A stretch of DNA of 31,604 nt, from positions 1 through 31,604 of the forward strand of contig CAYFMT010000020.1 of assembly GCA_964344305.1 (NCBI GenBank), written 5' to 3'. Shown here one piece after another: positions 1 to 6,611 of the stretch. The position numbers and the translations under genes are program-made. The DNA comes from JABMOV01 sp964344305. GTDB lineage: Bacteria > Fidelibacterota > Marinisomatia > Marinisomatales > JABMOV01. The notes under the pieces were generated by a model that was given only the letters and a program-made list of their open reading frames with translations, made no database searches and was not told the origin of the DNA. Each line of letters opens with the position of its first letter. Position 1 is the first letter of the stretch.

Positions 1-233
1 AAATATGTTATGAAATCTTAACCACTAATGTGTAACCGAGGTCCTCGTACGTTCAAAGTTCCTGTTTACCCCCCTGTTGTGTAACATTCTGTTGACCCAT
101 CTGAACCTCGGGTTGCCATTAATAATAAAATAAGACAAAGGATATGGAAATATAGGACTTGTATCCGCCAATTAAAACGGGAAACTCCTTCTCAGAGGGA
201 TCCCATACCTAATACCCTTGGATTTATAAAAGT
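1..233. other. Intergenic stretch downstream of the first amylase; no gene seen
   Basis: I see no convincing coding region, RNA gene or clear terminator here. The only structure noted is a weak, bulged inverted match between AACCGAGGT (about 35-43) and ACCTCGGGTT (about 104-113). The minus-strand amylase ends at the right edge of this stretch, and no strong hairpin followed by a U-run was found after its stop. Confidence 0.4.
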
Positions 234-2597
234 CTATTCTAACAGGAAAAAATAGTGGGAGTATGGCGAGGGCTTAAATGAGATAATCCCTTGTTTTGCC
301 ATGAGTTTTTCATCGCTCAAGAGATTCATTGCTGCGGACGTGGTCTTATTGAGATTTAGTGATATTTCCCGCGTTGAATTGCTGTGATTGAATACAACCA
401 GTATTCTTTCATCAAAATACTGTTTGATAAATACCCAGACCGGTCCATCCTGGTGAACAGGAATCAAATCGCCAATGGACAGGGACGGATACTTACTGCG
501 AAGAAAATTCAGTGCAGAAAATCTGGACTTAAGTTCCTGTCCAAACGGATGCACATCCTGTCCAAACTTCATGGGTCGCCGATTATCAGGATCCGCAGCC
601 CCCATGAGGCCGATTTCTTCACCATAATAGACCACAGGTATTCCGGGGAGAGCCAGGTTCAATGCATGAAAATTAGCCAGCTTTTGAAAGCTGATCTTAT
701 TTTTTGAGGGAATCGGCGGGTTGGAAAATCCCATCTCTGTACCGTTGGTGCCCCAATCTGCCTGGCCGTCTGCCACAGCCATAAATTTCATTTGATCATG
801 GCTGGATGTAATATTTCCCATAAGGTGTATAGGTCCAAAAGCCAGGGCATTATCAGATACAATTTGTGCTAAATGCTTGAAATCCGCTTCATCCGCGGCA
901 AATTGATTCCGTGCATTGAAATAGATGGAAAAATTAAACTGTGATGATAGTTCGCCGGGATTAACATAACTGCCGATGAGTGCATCAGAGCCAAATGTTT
1001 CACCAATCTGATAGATATTTTTTAGGGGAAATTCTTCTTTCAAACGTGTGGTCAGTTGCCGCCAGAACGCATGGGGAACGTGCTTCACTGCATCCTGCCG
1101 AAAGCCATCGATGTTCAATGTTTTCATCCACCATACTGCATCCTCCACAACCTGGTCAATGGCCCCTGGAGCCGCTGGATAGTTATATGAGGGAATGAAA
1201 GTATCAAACCAGGTAGTGAGCCTTGTTTCTTCACTCCAGTTTCTCACATTCAATGTGCCATTTTCCAGGGTCACTTCACCAAACCAGTCTCGATTCTCCG
1301 TGTAGTATGGATGAAGCTCGTGAACATGATTTGATACAAAATCCAGGATAATTCGGATACCATTTGCATGTGCCAGCCTCACCAGCGTCTGCAGTTCCTC
1401 AAGTGTGCCAAATCGTGGGTCTACTTTTCTTGGTTCAACGGGCCAGTATCCATGGTAACCTGTGTATACCCTGTTCGGCGGAATGGACTCCTTCCAACCT
1501 TCTTCCGGTTGTTGTTGAACCGGTGATATCCAGATGGTGTTAATACCAAGATCGGAAAAATATCCCCCCTCCAGCTTTTGAATGATCCCTGCAAAATCTC
1601 CACCATACCAGTTTGCCTTGTCGTGCAGTCCCGGTGTGTTGGATCGTACCGTATTCTCCGGATTTCCATCCAAAAATCTGTCGGTCATAATGCTGTATAA
1701 AACGGAGAAGTGCCAGGTATCTGAATGGAGGTCAGGAGACAGGGGTTTCCCGTGCCTTATTAGCGTCATGTTGTCATCGATGGCTCTTCCCTTTTCATCG
1801 AGACCGGTAATTCTGAGGGTTCCATCTTTCATTCTGGAAAGATTGACCGAAAGACCGCCATCAGGTAATGGATCAAAAGCATCATTGTGAACCGGCTGGT
1901 TGTTAAAATACACATATGGGAATACTGGAACCATCCCGTCTTCAGACGGAACAAAATCATACCACAGCTTTCCACCTGAATATGATTTTTTAATGTAGTA
2001 TCCTGCAGGTTTTTCTTTCTCGCCTGATAGATCAAGAATGGAATTCCACCCGCCAATATTATTGGAAATAAACACATCGTTTTTCGGGTCGATCATTTCT
2101 TCGCCATCAACAACAAATTTGTACTCGTGACGCTCCGGCTTTAGATAGATTGTTCGCTCAAGAGTGCCATCACCATCGTTGTCTGTCAAGGGCAGGGCTG
2201 TACGGGACCAATCATTAAACTGTCCCATCACAACAACCGTGCTAATATTTTCTTCAGGTGTATATATAAATGTGTGCTCGATCAATGGCCGGATACGAAG
2301 AAGGATTTCTTCGTTTCTACCATTGACCGTTAAACCAATCTTTGATAGTCTTGGCGCCTGTGGTTTTGGTGTAACAACCAGGCTGTCATTATGCGAGAAA
2401 TACGTCACATCCAAAAATGGATGTCCGGGAACATGGATATTGGAGATTGGTCCATTGGTATAATTGGACAAATTAAGACTGACGGATTTTCCCTCATCTA
2501 CAATCAATGTAGGAATCGGAAGAAGTGCCCCCTGTTCGATGGTTTTTTCACAGGAAATGAAGAATAAAAGTGAAAGAGTCCATAGGATTTTTTGCAT
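234..2597 (-). CDS. Lipoprotein alpha-amylase family (GH13) enzyme
   Basis: 787-aa glycoside hydrolase family 13 protein, predicted to cleave alpha-glucans at the cell surface or in the periplasm. The N-terminus is a lipoprotein-like signal (hydrophobic stretch ending FFISC, candidate lipidated Cys16). Residues ~108-190 form a CBM48/E-set-like domain (VVVMGQFNDW ... YKFVVDG). The (beta/alpha)8 domain starts near residue 295. All four GH13 regions are visible: DFVSNH (419-424), GFRQDAVKH with nucleophile Asp502, IGETFG with acid Glu533, and SSHDQ with His600-Asp601. The catalytic set is therefore complete. The ATG at 2597 has a GGAG ribosome site about 8 nt upstream. It is divergent from the pullulanase-type gene and shares a 71-bp promoter region containing a palindrome. 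Substrate (starch, maltodextrin or cyclodextrin) cannot be fixed from sequence alone. Confidence 0.9.
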   Translation of the reverse strand: MQKILWTLSLLFFISCEKTIEQGALLPIPTLIVDEGKSVSLNLSNYTNGPISNIHVPGHPFLDVTYFSHNDSLVVTPKPQAPRLSKIGLTVNGRNEEILLRIRPLIEHTFIYTPEENISTVVVMGQFNDWSRTALPLTDNDGDGTLERTIYLKPERHEYKFVVDGEEMIDPKNDVFISNNIGGWNSILDLSGEKEKPAGYYIKKSYSGGKLWYDFVPSEDGMVPVFPYVYFNNQPVHNDAFDPLPDGGLSVNLSRMKDGTLRITGLDEKGRAIDDNMTLIRHGKPLSPDLHSDTWHFSVLYSIMTDRFLDGNPENTVRSNTPGLHDKANWYGGDFAGIIQKLEGGYFSDLGINTIWISPVQQQPEEGWKESIPPNRVYTGYHGYWPVEPRKVDPRFGTLEELQTLVRLAHANGIRIILDFVSNHVHELHPYYTENRDWFGEVTLENGTLNVRNWSEETRLTTWFDTFIPSYNYPAAPGAIDQVVEDAVWWMKTLNIDGFRQDAVKHVPHAFWRQLTTRLKEEFPLKNIYQIGETFGSDALIGSYVNPGELSSQFNFSIYFNARNQFAADEADFKHLAQIVSDNALAFGPIHLMGNITSSHDQMKFMAVADGQADWGTNGTEMGFSNPPIPSKNKISFQKLANFHALNLALPGIPVVYYGEEIGLMGAADPDNRRPMKFGQDVHPFGQELKSRFSALNFLRSKYPSLSIGDLIPVHQDGPVWVFIKQYFDERILVVFNHSNSTREISLNLNKTTSAAMNLLSDEKLMAKQGIISFKPSPYSHYFFLLE

Positions 2598-2622
2598 GTT
2601 GATGTTCTCCGTGAGACCTTAA

Positions 2623-2654
2623 TTTAGTAACTCATATCTGAGTGAATTACTAAA
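2623..2654. promoter_or_regulatory. Palindromic putative operator between divergent amylase genes
   Basis: Imperfect palindrome with left arm TTTAGTAACTCA, spacer TATC and right arm TGAGTGAATTACTAAA. The core TTAGTAACTCA-N4-TGAGTGA recurs at 21114-21136 upstream of the glycogen operon. Its position in the 71-bp divergent promoter region suggests a binding site for a dimeric repressor or activator of both GH13 genes. The regulator is not encoded in the window. This is an inference from symmetry and recurrence. Confidence 0.6.
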
Positions 2655-2668
2655 AATCAGAGGACAAA

Positions 2669-4666
2669 ATGAAAAAATCACACCTGATGATTTCTCTGTT
2701 TTCTTTTCTTTTTCTTCAATGCTGCCAGGAGACTTCCATGCCGTATCAACTTCCCTACGGAGCATACTTTGATGGACAAAAAACCCATTTCAAATTGTAC
2801 GCACCCGGAGCTGAAAACGTGTTTATTGTGTTCTTTGACACCTACGATTCAGAAACGGGGAAGGAATATGCCATGACGTCTTCCGGTGATGATTGGACAT
2901 ACACCTCAATGGATGCAGGATATGGCACTCTTTATGGGTATCGCCTTGAAGGACCGAATAATGATGCCAGTGTCATCGTGGCGGATCCCTGGACTCAGGC
3001 TGCAGTAACACAGAATACTTTTCGCCATATAGCCAAGTCCCTCATTATTGATCACCGCTATGATTGGGAGGGTGATGAATGGATGACGTATGATCCCAGG
3101 GACCTCATTATCTATGAAATGCACGTAAGAGATATGACAGTGCATCCTACGGCGGAATGTCCAGCACCGGGAACGTACACGGGACTGGTAGATCCGGACC
3201 AGCGCGGTGGAATTACCCATTTAAAATCCCTGGGCGTCAATGCAGTCCAGGTTTTGCCTGCGCAGGATTTTGCCAACTGGGAAATTCCATTCAGGGATTC
3301 CGTTGGAAACATGTATAACACATGGAACCCATATGAAAGAAATCACTGGGGATACATGACCACATTCTTCTTTGCCCCGGAATCCTATTATGGTACCGAC
3401 GGCACCATAACACAAGGTGAATGGAATGGAACAGATGGTCGAGCTGTGGGAGAATTCAAGGATATGGTCAAAGCGTTTCACAAAGAGGATATAGCTGTCA
3501 TCATGGATGTGGTTTATAACCATGTTTCCAACTACGATTATCATCCTTTCAAGTACATTGACCGGGATGCCTATTTCCGGTTGGATGAATCGGGTGAGTA
3601 TGTGTCACTCTCCGGTTGTGGGAATGACTGTCAGACCGAGCATCCAGCCATGAGGGATCTTATTCTTGAAAGTCTGAAATACTGGATGGTGGAATACCAT
3701 ATCGATGGATTTCGATTTGATCTGGGTTACCTTATTGACAAAAAAACACGCGATATAATTATCAAGGAGTTGAGGGAAATCAACCCCAATGTCATTATTC
3801 TTGCTGAACCATGGGGCGGCGGGTATGATCCCAGTGGTTTTTCTGATCAGGGATGGGCTTCATTCAATGATCACATACGAAATGGAGTCAAAGGTAGTAA
3901 TCCGCGGGATGGCCATGGGTTTATCTTTGGAAAATGGCAGGGGGAGTTTGACCAATCATCTTTGCAAAGATTTGCCATGGGCTCACCAAGAATATTCGGT
4001 GGTCAATATGTGGATGTAGCACACAGTGTGAATTATCTTGAATCTCATGATGACAACACCTTTGGGGATTTTATCCGAATTGGTTCCGGGACGGTAGACC
4101 CTGATGCTAGTATTGAAGATAGGAATGCAAATGCCCGTGTGTATGGCAAACAATTGGCAATGAATAAACTGGGAGCACTTTTTCTTTTTACAAGTCAGGG
4201 AATTTCATTTATGCATCAGGGACAGGAGTGGGCCCGTAGCAAAGTGGTTGCAGATACAGATCTTCCGGAGACACATCCCGGACACATTGACCATAATTCC
4301 TACAACAAGGATGATGAAACGAACTGGTTAAACTGGGATGAGCATGATTTGAATGAGGATCTTGTGGATTACTACAAGGGATTGATCCTTCTCAGAAAAT
4401 CCAATCCAGAATTCCGTCACTCATCACCCGATGATTTCACATTTTTCGATGTGAATTCAGCCGTAACACTGGCTTATTCCATCCAGGACAAGTTTATTGT
4501 AGTCATGAATGGTGAATCCGAAGATCCATTCTTGCTTAACTTGCCTGATGGAGATTGGGAAATCATTGTGGATACCCACCATGCGAATATTGTCACACCA
4601 AAGATAGTTACCGACAGTTTATCGATACCGCCAACAAGCGGAATTGTTTTAAAGCGACTTAAATAA
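2669..4666 (+). CDS. Pullulanase/debranching-type GH13 lipoprotein
   Basis: 665-aa GH13 enzyme predicted to hydrolyse alpha-1,6 or alpha-1,4 bonds of branched glucans. The N-terminus is hydrophobic and ends FLQCC, so it is probably a lipoprotein although the lipobox is imperfect. An E-set/CBM48-like domain (~25-130, FKLYAPGAENVFI) precedes the catalytic barrel. Visible motifs: DVVYNH (280-285), GFRFDLGYLID with nucleophile Asp351, ILAEPWGGG with Glu380, and YLESHDDNTF with His460-Asp461. The AEPW and ESHDN motifs fit the pullulanase/isoamylase-like branch. The pullulanase hallmark YNWGYNP is replaced by NHWGYMTTFFFAP. The ATG has an AGAGGA ribosome site 4 nt upstream. It is the only plus-strand gene in the first 21 kb and ends at a bidirectional terminator. 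Confidence 0.88.
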   Translation: MKKSHLMISLFSFLFLQCCQETSMPYQLPYGAYFDGQKTHFKLYAPGAENVFIVFFDTYDSETGKEYAMTSSGDDWTYTSMDAGYGTLYGYRLEGPNNDASVIVADPWTQAAVTQNTFRHIAKSLIIDHRYDWEGDEWMTYDPRDLIIYEMHVRDMTVHPTAECPAPGTYTGLVDPDQRGGITHLKSLGVNAVQVLPAQDFANWEIPFRDSVGNMYNTWNPYERNHWGYMTTFFFAPESYYGTDGTITQGEWNGTDGRAVGEFKDMVKAFHKEDIAVIMDVVYNHVSNYDYHPFKYIDRDAYFRLDESGEYVSLSGCGNDCQTEHPAMRDLILESLKYWMVEYHIDGFRFDLGYLIDKKTRDIIIKELREINPNVIILAEPWGGGYDPSGFSDQGWASFNDHIRNGVKGSNPRDGHGFIFGKWQGEFDQSSLQRFAMGSPRIFGGQYVDVAHSVNYLESHDDNTFGDFIRIGSGTVDPDASIEDRNANARVYGKQLAMNKLGALFLFTSQGISFMHQGQEWARSKVVADTDLPETHPGHIDHNSYNKDDETNWLNWDEHDLNEDLVDYYKGLILLRKSNPEFRHSSPDDFTFFDVNSAVTLAYSIQDKFIVVMNGESEDPFLLNLPDGDWEIIVDTHHANIVTPKIVTDSLSIPPTSGIVLKRLK

Positions 4667-4671
4667 AAAAA

Positions 4672-4693
4672 GGGGCTCAAATGAGCCCCTTTT
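4672..4693. terminator. Bidirectional intrinsic terminator
   Basis: Perfect 7-bp stem GGGGCTC/GAGCCCC with an AAAT loop, preceded by an A-run and followed by TTTT. It therefore works as a terminator in both directions, for the plus-strand pullulanase gene (6 bp after its stop) and the minus-strand pilin gene. Confidence 0.88.
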
Positions 4694-4715
4694 CCATAGG
4701 TTTATCAGCTTAAGC

Positions 4716-5141
4716 TTAGAAGCTGTGGCCGTTATCCCATCCGTATTTTGCTCCAACAAGTGTCAGTGTGTAATCTGATCCGTTGTTTCCATTGCAGGTA
4801 TAACGAAGCTTCACGTCACCATTCGTGTCACCGCTGTATACAAAATCAATGCGGTTTCCAGTAGCACCTGATGCTGCCCAATCATCTGGAATCTGATCCA
4901 ATAGATCTGTCAACACAACTTCACTACCTTTTGGATAGGCTTTGTAACCTTCATCTACTATATTCTCTGCTGCACTCATCTCAAGTGCGGATTTCAGGTT
5001 ACCGACAAATGCTTCTACGTTTGCTTTATGGGCATCCGTTGTGAAATCAAAGAATCGTGGAACAACTACTGCTGCCAGGATACCTAAGATCACGATGACC
5101 ATAATTAATTCAATAAGGGTAAAACCTTTCTGGTTTCTCAT
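4716..5141 (-). CDS. Type IV pilin/type II pseudopilin-like protein (copy 1)
   Basis: 141-aa prepilin. The N-terminus MRNQKGFTLIELIMVIVILG is a class III signal peptide: cleavage would follow Gly7, leaving Phe+1 and Glu+5, with a hydrophobic helix used for pilus assembly. A segment SGDTNGD near residue 106 resembles an acidic calcium-type loop of pseudopilins. The C-terminus ends KYGWDNGHSF, and a single Cys occurs in an RYxC motif. I start at 5141 because a GAGGAG ribosome site lies 6 nt upstream. An in-frame ATG at 5174 would add 11 residues with no better site. It is closely similar to the next gene over most of its length, so the two look like tandem duplicates. Membership in a pilus or a secretion pseudopilus cannot be decided here. 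Confidence 0.87.
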   Translation of the reverse strand: MRNQKGFTLIELIMVIVILGILAAVVVPRFFDFTTDAHKANVEAFVGNLKSALEMSAAENIVDEGYKAYPKGSEVVLTDLLDQIPDDWAASGATGNRIDFVYSGDTNGDVKLRYTCNGNNGSDYTLTLVGAKYGWDNGHSF

Positions 5142-5428
5142 GTCTAACTCCTCGTGTTTTGTATTGTTTTTCATATTGAAATTCTTCGCACTATACTCTA
5201 CAAACTGCGTGCCAAAATCTCTTCACCGTCGTGAAAAATGCGTTGTGTTACAGATTAGATTTCAAATTTTTACATTATTGATTCTACAGTGTATCTAAAC
5301 AATACAACGTAAGTGGGTGTAACAATCAATGGAGATCCCCGGGTAAACTCGGGCATACATGACCCGCTTGCGTAGCCGAAGCCACTGCTGCATGATGTAG
5401 GTCCGTCTTCGCCAAATGCTCCGCCGTG

Positions 5429-5474
5429 ATCATCCGCCAATAGTGAAGGGATCCATCCCGCCATGGCGGATGAT
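5429..5474. repeat. Nested palindromic hairpin between pilin genes
   Basis: Ten-base arms ATCATCCGCC (5429-5438) and GGCGGATGAT (5465-5474) are perfect reverse complements. Inside the right arm lies a perfect 12-bp palindrome CCGCCATGGCGG (5458-5469), giving two alternative folds. It has no T-run, so it is not a standard terminator. It may be a small dispersed repeat or a transcript-stability element. Confidence 0.55.
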
Positions 5475-5493
5475 TTTGATCTGTCATTAAAAT

Positions 5494-5522
5494 AAAAAAG
5501 GGATTCGTTTGAATCCCTTTTT
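5494..5522. terminator. Bidirectional intrinsic terminator after pilin copy 2
   Basis: Perfect stem GGGATTC/GAATCCC (5500-5506 with 5511-5517) with a GTTT loop, flanked by an A-run on the left and a T-run on the right. It lies about 20 bp past the stop of the minus-strand pilin gene, which it should terminate. It would also work on plus-strand transcripts. Confidence 0.88.
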
Positions 5523-5543
5523 ATTTGTATAGTTTCGTGATGG

Positions 5544-5969
5544 CTAAAACGTATGGCCGTCTGACCACCCATATTTATCCCCAATAAGAGTTAGTGTGTA
5601 GCTTTCGCCACTTCCACCGGCACAATTGTAACGGATTACCACGTCTCCCGTACCATCACCTGTATAAATGAAATCTATGTCATCGCCATTTGGATTGCCG
5701 GTCGACCATTCATTAGGTATCTGATCCAGTAAATCATCGATGACCAATTCACTTCCTTTTGGAAATGCCCGGTATCCACTTTCAAGGATGTTCCTGGCAG
5801 CATTGATTTCCAAACCCGATTTCAGGTTTCCAACAAATGTTTCCAGGCTGGCTTTGTGGGCATCTTCTGTGAAATCAAAGAACCGTGGCACAATAATGGC
5901 GGCCAGAATTCCAAGTATCACGATAACCATTATTAATTCAATAAGGGTAAAACCTTTTTGATTTCTCAT
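5544..5969 (-). CDS. Type IV pilin/type II pseudopilin-like protein (copy 2)
   Basis: 141-aa prepilin with the leader MRNQKG^FTLIELIMVIVILG (Phe+1, Glu+5). It is a close paralogue of the gene at 4716-5141: the first ~30 residues are almost identical, and the pattern LLDQIP, RYxC and KYGWxxGHxF is shared. An acidic GDGTGD segment sits where copy 1 has GDTNGD, suggesting a metal-binding loop. An ATG at 5975 directly abuts an AGGAG site, which is too close, so the ATG at 5969 with a 6-nt spacing is preferred. It lies 79 bp downstream of pilin copy 3 and has its own terminator. Role: subunit of an envelope fibre or secretion pseudopilus; specific partner genes are not in the window. Confidence 0.87.
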   Translation of the reverse strand: MRNQKGFTLIELIMVIVILGILAAIIVPRFFDFTEDAHKASLETFVGNLKSGLEINAARNILESGYRAFPKGSELVIDDLLDQIPNEWSTGNPNGDDIDFIYTGDGTGDVVIRYNCAGGSGESYTLTLIGDKYGWSDGHTF

Positions 5970-6048
5970 ATTCATCTCCTTTTATTTCTCGCTGGTCAGA
6001 AAATGTATTTTTTGTTAATGGATTTTAACTCAACTAATACCCGGCTTT

Positions 6049-6510
6049 TTAAAACCGGTGTTCTGCTTCCCAGCCATAGGCCGGGTTCATAAGTGTTAAT
6101 GTATATCTTCGAACCCCATCACAATTGTAACGCAATCGTACGCCTTCGGGATAGCTGACCTGATCACCCACGTAAATCATGTCAACATTATCACTGTTTA
6201 CAGCAGCGAGAACCCAGTCCTTCGGTGGCTTGTCAAAAAAAGTGGAATAATCAGTAACCGTCCCTGCAGCAGGGTATCGTTTTTCACCAATAGCAAGGAT
6301 CTGTTCGCTGGCATAGTTTTCCAGTGTGGTTTTTAAATTGGCTACAAATGTGATAATGGTGGCTTTGTGGGCATCCGCTGTGAAATTCGTAAAGCGGGGA
6401 ACCATCACTGAAGCCAGGATACCAAGTATGATAATAACCATAATGATTTCGAAAAGGGTAAATCCCTTCTCGGATCCTGATTGCATAGGGCTAAATGTAT
6501 TATCCTTCAT
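6049..6510 (-). CDS. Type IV pilin/pseudopilin-like protein (divergent copy 3)
   Basis: 153-aa prepilin with processing site EKG^FTLFEIIMVIIILG, keeping Phe+1 and Glu+5 but with a longer leader of about 16 residues. It shares the general layout of the other two pilins (DAHKA at about 45, FVxNLK, RYxC near the end, YGWxxxHxF at the C-terminus) but is much more divergent and lacks the acidic GDxxGD loop. It is the promoter-proximal gene of the pilin trio and follows the amylase terminator, so it should have its own promoter. The start is uncertain: no good ribosome site precedes the ATG at 6510, and an internal ATG at 6486 is also possible. It may be a minor pilin for the two copies downstream. 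Confidence 0.83.
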   Translation of the reverse strand: MKDNTFSPMQSGSEKGFTLFEIIMVIIILGILASVMVPRFTNFTADAHKATIITFVANLKTTLENYASEQILAIGEKRYPAAGTVTDYSTFFDKPPKDWVLAAVNSDNVDMIYVGDQVSYPEGVRLRYNCDGVRRYTLTLMNPAYGWEAEHRF

Positions 6511-6560
6511 TACTTATACCGGGACAAGTTACACGCCAATAGATAAAATTAGTAGAAAAA

Positions 6561-6586
6561 GAGGGCATGGAATCATGCCCTCTTTT
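6561..6586. terminator. Intrinsic terminator ending the glycogen operon
   Basis: Perfect 8-bp stem GAGGGCAT/ATGCCCTC (6561-6568 with 6575-6582) with a GGAATC loop, flanked by A-rich and T-rich tracts. It lies about 30 bp past the stop of the minus-strand amylase at 6612 and separates the long operon from the pilin genes. Confidence 0.88.
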
Positions 6587-6611
6587 ATTGTAATGACTTG
6601 TTTGGTCGGTT

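Larger units (their letters stand above)
5142..5543. other. Intergenic stretch between pilin copies 1 and 2
   Basis: About 400 bp without a supported gene. It contains a long-armed hairpin (5429-5474) and the terminator of pilin copy 2 (5494-5522). The part nearest pilin 1 (5142-5330) is AT-rich and probably holds its promoter, although no clear -35/-10 pair could be assigned. A possible 104-aa minus-strand reading frame crossing this region overlaps pilin 2 and has no recognisable domain, so I do not call it. Confidence 0.5.

Noticed and set aside
35..113. Inverted match AACCGAGGT / ACCTCGGGTT as a possible terminator or RNA element
   Set aside because: The arms are bulged, 60 bp apart and have no U-run; too weak to call.
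5270..5584. 104-aa minus-strand frame between pilin copies 1 and 2
   Set aside because: It overlaps the pilin 2 end and its terminator in another frame, and has no recognisable domain or ribosome site; the hairpin DNA explains its odd composition.
6041..6058. CCGG...CCGG hairpin at the end of pilin copy 3
   Set aside because: Stem is short and A/T-filled and overlaps the stop codon; not convincing as a terminator.
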